Source: Ditylenchus dipsaci (lineage: Eukaryota > Nematoda > Chromadorea > Rhabditida > Anguinidae). From it: 64,000 bases of DNA. This document shows positions 41,531-52,219 of the stretch, piece after piece. The stretch spans positions 124,001 to 188,000 of the forward strand of contig SADC01001300.1 of assembly GCA_004194705.1 (NCBI GenBank). Reading direction: 5' to 3'. Made by a program: the position numbers and the translations under genes. Position 1 is the stretch's first letter. Each line of letters opens with the position of its first letter. Below the pieces are notes generated by a model that was given only the letters and a program-made list of their open reading frames with translations, ran no database searches and was not told the DNA's origin.

Positions 41531-41905
41531 CTTCTTTTTTTGAGTTTTTTTGACTTTGAAGATCAAAAATGGGTTATAAAGGGCAACATCGCTTTTGCGG
41601 GCAACTTCATCGTGTTCCCCAAGATGTCATCTACCATTAAAAACAAAGAACGTTAAAAAATTCGCGTTCCAAGAGGGGCATCTCCCTATTTTTATAAAAG
41701 CTATTTTTCTAAAAATTTTCTTTTTTCGAGTTTTTTTGACTTTGAAGATCAAAAATTTGTCATAAGGGCGAAATCGCTTTTGCGGCCAATTTCATCGTGA
41801 TCCCCTAGATGTCATCTATCATAAAAAAAAAGAACGTTGAGAAATTCGCGTTCCAAGAGGGGCATCTTCCTATTTTATGAAAGCTATTTTTATTAGAAAA
41901 CTTCT
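41531..41905. repeat. Tandem repeat, about 187-bp unit, two copies
   Basis: TGACTTTGAAGATCAAAAAT recurs at 41551 and 41738, each followed by ATCGCTTTTGCGG and GTTCCAAGAGGGGCATCT. The unit sequence differs from the 13912-14640 minisatellite, but the length is the same and both lie just inside Helitron 5' ends. Confidence 0.75.
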
Positions 41906-42179
41906 ATTTTACCAGGATTCCTTTCACTTTCAGATTTCAAAGATGGAATTTGTCTCGACACGAGAACTGTATCTCTTCCGAAAATTGATTTTTTATCCAG
42001 GAAAGTGTCAGAAAATAGCTTAAACATTATTTTGAGCGTAAAGAAGTTGCTTAGGAGATGTTCAAACACTTTTCTCAAATCAATATAAATGGAGCCACCA
42101 ACACTAAAACTAAAAATTTCGAAAAAATTGAGGGAACGAGAAGTGGTCCAGTTTAACAGAAATCCCTTTCGAGTGATTT

Positions 42180-42345
42180 CCGTCTAAGGTATGTGGGTGT
42201 GCGCATCTCGACCCCAAGCAACCAAGCCCCCTGCGCCCCCGAAGGGGTTGGTTAGAGATGCGGGCACTCACTTACCTTAGACATAATTTTGAGCAAGACT
42301 CATGATCAAAAATGCAGTTAGAGACTATTTTTGCCCAGCTCCAGT
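42180..42345. repeat. TCTAAG|GTAAGT palindrome copy
   Basis: TCTAAGGTATGTGGGTGTGC on the left; GCACTCACTTACCTTAGACA on the right, around CGCCCCCGAAGGGG. Flanked on the right by the arm sequence GAGCAAGACTCATGATC. Confidence 0.7.
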
Positions 42346-42424
42346 GACCTAAACATGATAAAATAGGTAAAAATCCAAAATTTAAAAGTGTCCAAAACTC
42401 AATTTTTTTATTGACCAGAACTTG

Positions 42425-42560
42425 AACTTCCCGAAGGGGGAGCAGGGGGCTTGGTTGGTTAGAGATGCGTGCACTCACTTACCTTAGACATAATTCCGAG
42501 CAAGACTATTAATCAAAGATGCATTTAGAGGCTATTTTTGCCCAGCCTCAGTGACTAAAA
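42425..42560 (-). repeat. TCTAAG|GTAAGT single arm
   Basis: GCACTCACTTACCTTAGACA then TAATTCCGAGCAAGACT, the left arm of the family on the minus strand, joined to the previous copy through GAAGGGGGAGCAGGGGGC. Confidence 0.65.
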
Positions 42561-42570
42561 CATGGTAAAA

Positions 42571-43065
42571 CAGGTAAAAAGTCGAAACTTTCAAAATGCT
42601 TATTATTATTTAAAATTATTTTAAAATTTGGCGAATAGACGCTTTAGAAATTCCTCAGATTCACTAAAATTGCGGAATGTCAAAAAAAAACCCTCGCACA
42701 CGAAAAAATGCTTTTCATAGACAAAACATGTTGATGAGAATTCAGGACAGGAAAAATTATGCAATACTTTATTAAGATCCTAAAAGCAAATATTATTCCA
42801 GTGTTGGACATCGCAGTAAACTCAGTAGTGTGGGTAAATTTAAATCGCACCAAAAAATCATATAAATAGAAATTTATGAAGTTGATTTATAGAAATTTAT
42901 GAAGAGATAGAGATCTATCTGTGTATGAGGTCTGCGCTCAAGATCTATCTCAAGTGAAGCTATGAACAGGTGCAAACAGAATAGCCTCTTTGCTTCGCTT
43001 CTATCATCGATCGTACTGACAAGGTAATATCACATAGTGTCGGTCGTCTATCGAAAAACCGACGC
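42571..43065. other. No clear gene
   Basis: 42962-43023 holds a short frame (MNRCKQNSLFASLLSSIVLT) ending at a GTAATA donor; it could be a first exon but has no support. The rest is AT-rich. Confidence 0.25.
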
Positions 43066-43199
43066 TACTGTCATATACTCCCCGCCCCCGGGGCTGTATT
43101 GGGAGGGGAAGGGAATACAGGATAATAATAATGCAGGGGACTTTTTTTTTTGGCTGCTTCACCATGTTTTTCAACTCGGGACGTGGCAGAAATATACTC

Positions 43200-43335
43200 T
43201 ATATGCATTTTATGATCAAGTGTACTTCTCGGAATCATGTCTAAGGTAAGTGAGTGCGCGCATCTCAACTGCAAGCCTCCAGCCCCAGCGCCCCGAAGGG
43301 GCGCAGGTGGCTTTGAGTTTGGGTCCCTGCGCAGG
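43200..43335 (+). repeat. TCTAAG|GTAAGT arm
   Basis: TTCTCGGAATCATGTCTAAG then GTAAGTGAGTGCGCGCATCT and GCGCCCCGAAGGGGCGCAGG. The right arm is missing. A copy of GGGGCTGTATTGGGAGGGGA, seen also at 44575, lies just upstream at 43090. Confidence 0.7.
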
Positions 43336-44106
43336 GAGCTTGAAGTATACTCGACGTGTTTTTATTTTTATATAATCTTCTAAACTGCTCTATATATTAC
43401 AGAGCTCCTTGAAATACTTTTTTTATGCAGTAAAACAGTTACAGCATAGTGTTTGGACATAAAATATTGTGGTTGCAGTGTAAATCTTTCGAACCATAGG
43501 GGTATCATGTTTATTAGTCAAAATTTCAAAATTTAAATTGGCGCCTTTTAATTTATTATAGGAAATAAGGGCAGTACTGGGAGGGGAAAGGAATAGAACT
43601 GGCTACTTTTTTGCGAAAGTATAAAAAAATATTGATATACTTTGACTGTCACACCATGTTTTTCAACATCTGGAGCGTCTAACTAACCACGCTGAAAAAA
43701 ATTTATCAAGTAGCTTTGAAGTGCTGACATTTCTTAGTAAAATTTATTTAGATTATTAGTTTTATAGGAGATTATTAGTTTAAAGTTTTAAAAATTGAAA
43801 CCAAAACATTTCAAAACCCAAATCTAAAATAATCATTCTAAGCCTCAATTTAAAAAAAACTTTGACCAAAAAAGCAAAAAAAACATATCAGACAAACTCA
43901 CAACATTAACTTTAATAAAAGAGCTCTAATACTATATAGGAGATTATCAGTTTTTCAGATGGATTACAATTTATGTTCGATATGACCTTTGTGTAACCCA
44001 CTCAAAAATAGTGTTACGAAAAAAAACGCAGGGCTTTCGCCAAAAATCCTGGCTGAAAAATTGAATTCCATCACATATTTTAGTCACTATTATTCTTTGA
44101 ATTTTC
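43336..44106. other. No gene recognised
   Basis: AT-rich. 43565-43590 has GTACTGGGAGGGGAAAGGAA, a relative of 43090. 43750-43790 and 43935-43955 share AGGAGATTATTAGTTT. Confidence 0.3.
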
Positions 44107-44790
44107 GACGCTACTGTCATATAACCCCCCCCCCCAAAAAAAGCTACTGTAATATAGGGGGGGGGGCGCAGGGGGCTTGGGGCTTGGAGTTGAGATGCGC
44201 ACACCCACATACCTTAGACACAAATCACTCGAAAGCGACTCTGGATGCATGAAAAAACATGCATACCAGAGTTATTTATGCGGTAGGCCCCAGTATTCAA
44301 AACTATGTTCAACATGTTTATTTTTTCGCCGAAGAGCATTCCCCTCGTTCTACAAGGCCGGCCAGAGGGCCAGCATCCAAAAATTCAGCCTAGCACTCAA
44401 AAGTGCTAGGGCGAGGTGTAAACCCGTGGGGTCCACCCCGCTGATCTGCTTGGTCCATGAAAAATACTCATACTTATGCCTGCACCACAAATTCCTGGGT
44501 TTGAAAGTACTCTTAGACGCTTAGAGAATTAGTACTCTAAGGATCCCAACCATCTTGAAAAGTGGCCCCTGTATTATTCCCTTCCCCTCCAATACAGCCC
44601 GCAATCCCATTTAAATTGCTTTTCTGGTCTTTTTATAGCGAAATTATTGTTTAAAAATGGTTTTTGACCATCCCTAAAAAAGTTGGTTCTTTGGGGGGGG
44701 GGGTATATGACAGTAGGTCGATTTTTTGGGGGGGGGGTGGTATATTACAGTAGCGCTTTTTTGGGGGGGGGGGGTATATTACAGTAGCGC
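44107..44790. mobile_element. MITE, GACGCTACTGTCATATA ends, composite
   Basis: GACGCTACTGTCATATAACC at the left and TATATTACAGTAGCGC at the right, with two further internal copies of the right end (44700-44760) beside long G runs. 44165-44310 is a right arm of the TCTAAG palindrome. 44325-44690 is nearly identical to 17590-17960. Confidence 0.65.
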
Positions 44791-44869
44791 TGAATTTTCT
44801 TTAGATTTGCAGGTGTGGAACCCATTTTTTAATGGTTCAAATCGAAAACAGCCATCGAAATCATTAAAT

Positions 44870-45140
44870 CTCCCGTCAAATTTTTAAAAATTCTCCTTAT
44901 CAGTCGGGAGTAAAATTGAGTTTTTCAAAACTACAACTTTTTTTAAATGAATTGTTCTCTCACTTTTCGAAATTGCATCGACCTAGTTGATAGCTTATCA
45001 GAAACTAAAGATTCAGGGCTACATGTTTATGTAAAAAAATAAAAAAATATGAAAAGTATACACCTAGAACGAGAAGTTTTAAAAATTGACGGGAGATTTA
45101 ATGATTTTGACAGGAGATTTAATGATTTTGACGGGAGTTG
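44870..45140. repeat. Inverted repeat, TTAAATCTCCCGTCAA ends
   Basis: ATCATTAAATCTCCCGTCAA at the left pairs with TTGACGGGAGATTTAATGAT at 45086-45105; a second partial unit follows. Internal AAAGATTCAGGGCTACATG is the motif noted at 3415 and 55487. Confidence 0.55.
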
Positions 45141-45398
45141 TATTGATTTTTATTAAAAACTCGAATTTTATCTGACCGATAAAGTTTTATCTGTAAGATG
45201 AATTTATCGGTTTAGACAAATTTATCTGTTCTGCGCACCACTTTGTGATCTTGATGTTAAAGTTGAATTTTTAAATGTGGTGGGTTACAAGCAATATTGT
45301 TATATTTTGATAATACTACTTTTGAATGGGTTACACAAAAGTCATATCAAAGATTTATTGCAACCCATTCAAAAAACTAATGTTAAAAAAAACAAATA

Positions 45399-45666
45399 CC
45401 GTAAATCTTCTAATTAAAGCCCATGGGCTTATATTAGAAGATTTCCGGAAATTTTTCATTTGTGGAATTGTGTTTTTAGACATTAAAACCTCAAAATTCT
45501 CGGCTTACGACCACTCAAAATCTAGCCCTGTTCCTTAGCTACATTTTGAGTGGCTGTATGCCTGAAAATGATTGATTTTTCATAGCTTAAAACCTTATGC
45601 TACAAGTGGCTTTGGGGGTCACGTCTTCTAATATAAGCCCATGGGCTTTAATTAGAAGATTTACGG
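45399..45666. mobile_element. pogo-type MITE (CCGTAAAT variant), word TTAAAGCCCATGGGC
   Basis: CCGTAAATCTTCTAATTAAA at the left; TTTAATTAGAAGATTTACGG at the right; TA flanks. GCCCATGGGCTTATATTAGA inside repeats the word. Confidence 0.75.
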
Positions 45667-45959
45667 TAGTCTCAACCTACCATTATTTCAAAATTACATT
45701 CATACATATTGACCACAACGTGGTCAGCAGCCTATGTCACTATAAACTGGGATATTTTTCAGTCGGGCAGTGTCCTCTCAAAATATCTTATTTTGTAGCT
45801 GAGATTAATTATTTAATAATTTTTTCGAAAAATGTTTAATGGACGCCAAATCAGGCTTTGCAAATATGACATGACATTTGTGGTCGTTAATCATAAATTT
45901 TGACCCTCTGGTTGAAAAAGCACTTTCAAAACAAAAAAAAACCTCATGAAAATAACAGG

Positions 45960-46138
45960 GGGACCATGGCAAAAAATTAACCGAATTCGACAATAGAGCC
46001 AATTTAATGGCAAATATATCAAAACAGTCGTACTTATTCATCAAAAATATCGAAGATGAAGCATCTGTTTTCAGTGATCAATCAATGATGAAGGCGAAGC
46101 AACGGTGTCTCCACATACAGCTTTCACTTAAGCTAGGT
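45960..46138 (+). CDS. Coding-like exon, unknown product
   Basis: An open plus frame reads KKLTEFDNRANLMANISKQS, then YLFIKNIEDEASVFSDQSMM and KAKQRCLHIQLSLKL before a possible GTCTG donor or stop. 46214-46305 repeats part of it in the same frame sense (NISEQSNFSMKNTKKGICL), suggesting an exon duplication. The upstream edge runs into a GGGGACCATGGC palindrome fragment. Confidence 0.35.
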
Positions 46139-46213
46139 CTGTAGAGGTAGCCTGATATACACGGTTAACTGTATCTCTATTACTGAACGACAGTTAGACA
46201 AAATTGATTTTTC

Positions 46214-46305
46214 TTGCCTAGCAAAAATTCAGTGACAAATATATCAGAACAGTCAAACTTCTCTATGAAAAATACCAAAAAAGGCATCTGTTTAGTGAGA
46301 TCGTG
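46214..46305 (+). pseudogene. Decayed duplicate of the 45960-46138 exon
   Basis: At DNA level CAGTGACAAATATATCAGAA and AAGGCATCTGTTTAGTGA parallel TTAATGGCAAATATATCAAA and GAAGCATCTGTTTTCAGTGA. The frame continues into a MITE remnant, so it is not functional as it stands. Confidence 0.4.
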
Positions 46306-46549
46306 CCCCGTCAGATTTTTTCTTTATCGCTTCCCCCTGTCAGATTTTTTTCAAAACGGTGTAGGTAAAATGCCTAAAAATGGCCTGGTGCCCCTCCGTC
46401 AAAAAACGACATGGATGACCCTCGGTAGTAGAATCAAAGAATAAAGAATGAAAAAAAGAGAAATCAATTTTTATCTATCTGATATTTGAATATCTGTGTA
46501 TCAAGTTCACTCTCAAGACTTATTTTGATATCATAGCTTTGAAGCGGAG

Positions 46550-46660
46550 GAGTGACCAGTTATTTTCAAAATCTCCTGCTCAGTTACCAGGCGGAACCAA
46601 ACCATTTCATCAGTGCTGCGCCAGCACAGCCCTATCAACTAGGCTACCATGCAATTGTAA
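46550..46660 (-). repeat. tRNA-like repeat
   Basis: On the minus strand TGGTAGCCTAGTTGATAGGG looks like an A box and GGTTTGGTTCCGCC a weak B box. Probably a SINE fragment. Confidence 0.35.
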
Positions 46661-47428
46661 ATATTGAGGTTATGTAAGGTGTATATACCAGTATCACTGT
46701 TTCCGCAATCCTAATTTTTGTATAGTTTCTACAAAAGTTATTTATTTTGTCATGACTAGAAAGCAATTCAAGTTTAAATATCAATATAAAAGTAATAGTT
46801 AGTGTCACTGGGTAAAAATTGTAAAATTGTAAAGTGGCCAGATACTTAACTGTATTTTTCTTCTGAGCCATTAGTAATTTGATAAGAGAAAGGGTATTTT
46901 GATAAGCGAAAGTGAATTTAGAATAATTGTCAGAAAATTTTTATAAAGGACGATTAGAGTCTCCACAAAAATATTTACAAGGTTTCCAATCAAACAACAT
47001 TGTTCTTTTAAGGCAAAGGTCCAGAAGCAGAATAAATATGTACAGGGTGTTTATTTTAAAATCATAATTGTTCTAGTGTGTGAATTTTTTTTCATTAGAC
47101 ACATTAAGAAAAGCTTATGTTTGTTCGTATGCCCACTCTTTACAATTAAAAACCCACGTTTTGGTTTTGAGAAAGCAATTTTTCCTTTAAAAAATCATTT
47201 TCGAGTATTTAATTTTTTTTGGCAACAGGACAACTATTTTTTATCACTTTGACCTGTTAAATTTCGATTCGATGTTCAGCATATGCTGTAGCCACAAAAC
47301 TTTTTTAGAAAAAACCAATAAAATCTTAGAGTGTTGAGATATCGACTTTTTTAAAAAAGAGAAAATGACTGAAAATTCAGTTCTTTTCATTTTTTCACAT
47401 TTTCAACATTTTTTGAAATAAATTTTAG

Positions 47429-47594
47429 GATAACCTCAACAGGAAATCAAAATGATTTTGTTAAACATTCGGAAAATGAAGTGGATCAAATAGTGGTTGG
47501 TGGTAAAACTATAAAGGATGTAAAAACAGCCGTATCTGGTGGATCACTTTATAATGGAGCTCACAAGAATACACAGTTGACAAACTGGTTATAA
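47429..47594 (+). CDS. Terminal exon, unknown product
   Basis: After AAATAAATTTTAG the frame reads ITSTGNQNDFVKHSENEVDQ, IVVGGKTIKDVKTAVSGGSL, then YNGAHKNTQLTNWL and TAA. 54 codons of protein-like composition in an AT-rich region. It may belong with the 45960-46138 exon, but the phases were not matched. No family recognised. Confidence 0.45.
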
Positions 47595-47697
47595 GAACTC
47601 CAAATTCTAGATGCAAGTTGATAAGTTTGTTTTAAAGTAGGACAGACTTCAGAGGAGGGGGTTGCGTATTTTGAGTAGAAAACGAGGCGGTGTATGC

Positions 47698-48462
47698 TAA
47701 GGGGTTATGCTCGTCGCCGATGGAAATATTTTGAAACACGGGTACCAGGTCAATGTAAACGAGAATTATTTTAAAATAAATTTAAGTTGAGTACCCTGCG
47801 GTGAATAAGTAATTGACTACACATCCTCCGTTTAATAGCATCGGCGGCCTAGTGGGATAGCGGCGGCGGACTGCAAAGTAGAGATGGAAATTTTACATTT
47901 TCGGGACGGGACAGATTTTGAATAATTTTTTTTCCGGACGGGACAGTTGGGACAGGAATTTTATCGGGACGGGACAGTCAGCAAACAATTTCCGGACGGG
48001 GTGTCGGGACAGGAAAAATCTTCGGAACAGGACCAAAGTTTTAAAAAAATCTGCAAATTTAAATAAATGATGATAGATTGTTCAGTGAGCAGTTAAAAAA
48101 AGGAGGCGGAAGACAATAGTGAAGATTATGAGGGAATTACAAAAGTTTTTGTGTTTAAACAATTGCGGTGGATGGCAGATTTTTCGTCTTAAAACAAATG
48201 GGATTTCCTAAAACCTAGAAATTTTTCTGGGATGGGAAAGTCGGGACAGGTATTAATCCGGGACGGGACCATCCCTAAAAATTCAGCCGAGCGGGCGGGT
48301 ATTGTCTCGTCCCGTTTCCATCTCTACTGCGAAGGTTGGTCGTCGGTTCGATTCCCCTGGAGGTATAATTTTTTCTCGTCTTTTCCGAAATTTCGTCAAA
48401 TTAATTTTCTCGTTTGAATTGACCTTTCAATATTTCCATCAGCGGCGAGCACGTCCCTTTAA
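47698..48462 (+). repeat. SINE B with terminal inverted modules, split by a hAT-like element
   Basis: Left module TGCTCGTCGCCGATGGAAAT then GGTACCAGGTCAA; right module TTGACCTTTCAATATTTCCA then GCGGCGAGCACGTCCCTTT. In between is the tRNA-like core: GGCCTAGTGGGATAGCGG before the insertion and GGTCGTCGGTTCGATTC after it. Confidence 0.7.
47879..48326. mobile_element. hAT-like non-autonomous element, word GGGACGGGAC (second copy)
   Basis: TAGAGATGGAAATTT at the left; TTTCCATCTCTA at the right; octamers CTGCAAAG and CTGCGAAG flank it (7 of 8). It lies between the A and B boxes of the SINE. Confidence 0.8.
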
Positions 48463-49460
48463 TAAACTTGTCATTTTAAACACACTAATCAATATCACCG
48501 TGAATCCACCCGACAAAAACACATTAGACCAAAATTTGGAAATAATGTTTTTTTCGAAAAAATTGCCCTAGTTTAATTTAGGGACGTCCTGGTAGTTTTC
48601 GGAACTTTTTCAGAACTTACGCTTTTATCGTGCTCTAGTAGACATCATGAAATACACGTTTACACTTAAAATGATGCCAGAAAGCACGCCAAAAGTTTAA
48701 GTATAAGTCTGTTTATGACTATGACTGTAAAGCCTGAAAAAACGAAAGTTCTCAAAAAAACCTCCAACAGCCTGGAAATTCGTTTATTAAAAATGTTGTT
48801 TTTTTTCGCAAATTTTGCAAACTCAATCATACACAGGGTGCCCTAATAAAAAGTTCCCTAAACTTTGACGGTGCTGTTAGGCCACTTTTTATTCTCAATT
48901 TGTGCGCATAATATGTCATTTCGTAGTCCTGGTTATTCTCTATCAAATGCTATATCAAAATTTCACTGTTAAAAATATTATTATTGACAAAATAACAGAT
49001 CAAAAACTTCAGCTTCGATTTCAAATTGCCGAATTTTCGAGTTTTCGTTGGAATATATAAGATGAGATATAATTATAGGATAATTTTTAACACTAAAATT
49101 TATTACTCAATGATAATTCTAGCTAATGATTTCGCAGAACTTCTCTTCCTTTTTCGACTTCTGTATAAATCTAAATGTATTCCAGTTTCGAAAAATCAGC
49201 ATTCGGCTCTTGAGACTTGTGAAGTCATGTTGAAAAATTACGACATCTCTTTTATCGCTTTAAATAATCGATAGCTCGATTAATTTTATAGCTCTATAAA
49301 AACATTTTACTATATGTTGTAGCGCAGACTAAGATCGACAAAAACCACTTTAACCACCACGGAATATTTTTTTAAATATGAATGTTGAGAAATGGTCTTG
49401 TAGAGCAAACCTATCCTTTAAAAAATGACTGTAATTCCAAAAGATTGGGTAAGATCGGTA
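48463..49460. other. No firm gene
   Basis: CACAGGGTGCCCTAATAAAA at 48833 resembles other ACAGGGTG motifs. An 82-codon plus frame (49026-49274) ends VSKNQHSALETCEVMLKNYD and could be coding, but its AT-rich start argues against it. Confidence 0.3.
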
Positions 49461-50289
49461 CAGTCAACCCCCGCTATAGTGACACCTCGCAGACGATTTG
49501 GTTGGTTTTGTCTAAAACGCCTCAGAGTAGACCCTCGCTATAGTGACACCTCGCTATAGTGACACCTTGCTATAGTGACACCCCGGGCCGGTCCCAACAA
49601 ATAAAAATACCCTCGATATAGTGACACATGTCAAGTTTTGTTAATTAAAGTTGCAACTTTGAGTGAAAGTTCTTTTAAAACGAATTTCGAGCTCTCCGTG
49701 AATTTCTTCTATATTAATTACGTGTTTTTTTTATTTGTTTTTGCTGCCAATATTCAACCCAATGATGTACATAATGCCGAAAAACTGTAGTACAGTTGAA
49801 AAATGTCCTACAGTCTTGACTAATATTTGCAATTGTAGTGCAGTTTGTCGGCATTATTCTTGTTACTGCTTTATGAAATTTATTCATTTGGTTTTCTCTC
49901 AGGAAACACTATTATTTCGCTATTTAGGCCCGCAACCATCAATTTAGAGCCTGAAAAATGTGTACGTTATTTCCAGAATTGCGAGTCTAAATGGAGAATT
50001 TGCAGTGTTTCCTTGACTAACCTTCGACCAGCAAAATCTACATGTTTTAGATTATACTGCCGCATCAGAGCTGTCAAAAGACTTTGAAAATTGGGTTTAA
50101 AGTTGTTAGACCCTAGACGGTATGAGCGTTTGGTTTATACATAAAATCGACAGGTGACTGTATTACCATTTGCTAAACCCTCGATATAGTGACACTTTTC
50201 AAGAAACTTTTTGAAAACCCTCGCTACAGTGACACCCTCGCTATAGTGACAAGCCGGTCCCGAGGGTGTCACTATAGCGGGGTTGACTG
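49461..50289. mobile_element. pogo-type MITE (CAGTCAA family), word TATAGTGACACC
   Basis: CAGTCAACCCCCGCTATAGT at the left; ACTATAGCGGGGTTGACTG at the right; TA flanks. The word recurs in tandem (CTCGCTATAGTGACACC) near both ends. GTTAGACCCTAGACGG near 50105 is a trace of the shared body. Confidence 0.8.
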
Positions 50290-51115
50290 TATTGGCTATT
50301 AGTAAAATTGACAACAAGTCGCCTTTTGTCGTAAATCTGGCGTCTTTTGTCGTAAAAATGGTGCCTAATTTTTGTTCCTCTCAAGACAACAATTATTCAG
50401 ACATTTTTATTTTATTTTAAATGTTTGTTTTCTGAAAGGCAATCTGATACTTGACAGTGAACAATTTTAGATTCTGAACGTCGTTATGCAACACCTTATC
50501 TGAGAGCGTTGTCCACCATGTGTCTACTGAATAAAATTAAACAACCAACGTTTGAATACTATTGCATTTTTGTGATTTTTTTTTTTCAAAATAAAAGTAT
50601 GATTGTTGCGCATAAATTTGTAAGATTAATTTGCAACATTAGACACAAAATTAAAACTTAAAAGGCCGAAACCAGAAACTTTCGAAAATTCTTGCTTGGC
50701 TTTCTGTTTTTATGAATAAATTTTTTGGAAAGAACCAATTTCTTAAAAAATGACTAAAATCTGAAAAAATGTGAAAATTTCAATTTTGGTCATTTTTTGT
50801 GAGGAATTAATATTTTTCAAATTTTTTTTTTCCATACTTAGATTTTTTGAAATGATTTCCTAAAAGTGAGTTTTGAACTTCTTGAAATGCGCTACAACAA
50901 AGTGCTAAGATATTGGCGTAGCGCCATATTTCGAAAAAATTCTTTTGACCACTGAAAGTGATGAAAATCGCCGAAATCCCCGGTCAAGTTTTCTAAATGA
51001 CCTCACAGGAGTTCAAAGCTGAATAATGACTATTCTCAAATATTCAAAAAAAACTTTATGTACTATTCAAAAAAGATGACCAGGGGCCCTGGTCCAGGGC
51101 TTCAAAACCCACATA
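50290..51115. other. No firm gene
   Basis: 50470-50550 has coding-like stretches on both strands (plus SERRYATPYLRALSTMCLLN; minus DTWWTTLSDK between splice-like sites), so the strand cannot be decided. The remainder is AT-rich. Confidence 0.25.
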
Positions 51116-51252
51116 CCGTATATCTTCTAATAAGGACCCACGGGACCTTTTTTTTTCAACCCCTATTTGGCGATGAGGCCTTATTAGAAGCTGGAGCCTT
51201 ATGAGAAGTTGAGGTCTCAATAGAAGGTGGAGCCCTATTAGAAGATATACGG
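51116..51252. mobile_element. pogo-type MITE (CCGTATAT variant), word AAGGACCCACGGG
   Basis: CCGTATATCTTCTAATAAGG at the left; CCCTATTAGAAGATATACGG at the right; TA flanks. GGCCTTATTAGAAGC and GAGCCTTATGAGAAG repeat inside. Confidence 0.75.
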
Positions 51253-51575
51253 TATCCAATTTTTCGTAGTCATATTTGTTTGTGAATAATGAGCTCGAAA
51301 GTCCGCTCCGATTTATCTAACACCAGTTAAAACATAGCCCCTGTTTCGTGAAAGCGACAAAAAGGTTATTGTTGGAAAGTTCTTTTTGTAAAAACAGAGA
51401 GCCTCGACCGCATACCAAGCACATTCCCACTTTGCAGAATTTCCTATGAAATTGAAAAGCCACTATTCAAAAAAACCGATTAATCGGCTAGAGATTTTCG
51501 TGGGGAAAATAGATATGGAAAAGGACGGCTCAACAAAATGTGACTGTTATTCTGTTTGACCTTTTAGACAGACTA

Positions 51576-51705
51576 CAGTCAAACCTCGATAGGCCGACAC
51601 CCTAAGGGACGAAATCAGGGTGTCGGCTTATCGGCTTTCCTTGAAGTGTCGAGTACCTGGCCAAATCAGGTGTCGACAAGGTGTCGGCTTATCGAGGTTC
51701 CACTG
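51576..51705. mobile_element. pogo-type MITE (CAGTCAA family), word GGCCGACACC, 130 bp
   Basis: CAGTCAAACCTCGATAGGCC at the left; GGCTTATCGAGGTTCCACTG at the right; TA flanks. GGTGTCGGCTTATCGGC lies in the middle. Confidence 0.8.
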
Positions 51706-51837
51706 TATTTCATATTTTAAAGCTGTGAAGCTTAAATAGTTACAGATTCAGAATTTATAAAGAAAAAAAATTTCTTTTCAGGGCAATGGATGAGAACATG
51801 GGAACATGCCGTAGAATACAGACTATAATTTTTCTTC

Positions 51838-51998
51838 TAGAGATGGGTAAAAACTCAAGTCTATCAAATGCATCTGGCCGACCTTGACAAACTCCAGTGA
51901 AAAATCGATGAACTTCCGCAGAACATGGTGAAAATGCGAATCAATTCTTATGCATACTTCAGCGCTTCACCAGAGGAAAATACTGTCGCACAATCCCA
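51838..51998 (+). pseudogene. Tc1/mariner-like transposase C-terminal remnant
   Basis: The frame reads WVKTQVYQMHLADLDKLQ, stop, KIDELPQNMVKMRINSYAYF then SASPEENTVAQSQ and stop. The D-L..L...I..LP..M..M-R.N-S pattern resembles the tail of Tc1/mariner-like transposases. The internal UGA shows decay. Family call is tentative. Confidence 0.35.
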
Positions 51999-52219
51999 AT
52001 AAACGTTGAAACAAATGTGTTGATTAGAATTTTGTTTCTGAATGGGTTGTTCGATTTTGTTTGCTTTTGTTTGTCCTTTTTGGATGCTCGGTACGATGAA
52101 CGTTATTATGCATGTTTGGTACCACAAAAATGCTTATGCTTAGAAGGTCTTCTTTTTGACGAAACCAAAATCACGACAAATGGTCAAGAAACAAAAATCT
52201 TAATGAAAATTTATTTTAC

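Noticed and set aside
47879..48326. TA-duplication (mariner-type) reading of this element
   Set aside because: An 8-bp duplication explains the interrupted SINE target better, and the TAGAGATGG end fits hAT termini.
50470..50550. A terminal exon on plus or an internal exon on minus
   Set aside because: Both strands give plausible short frames with splice-like sites, so no call can be defended without transcripts.
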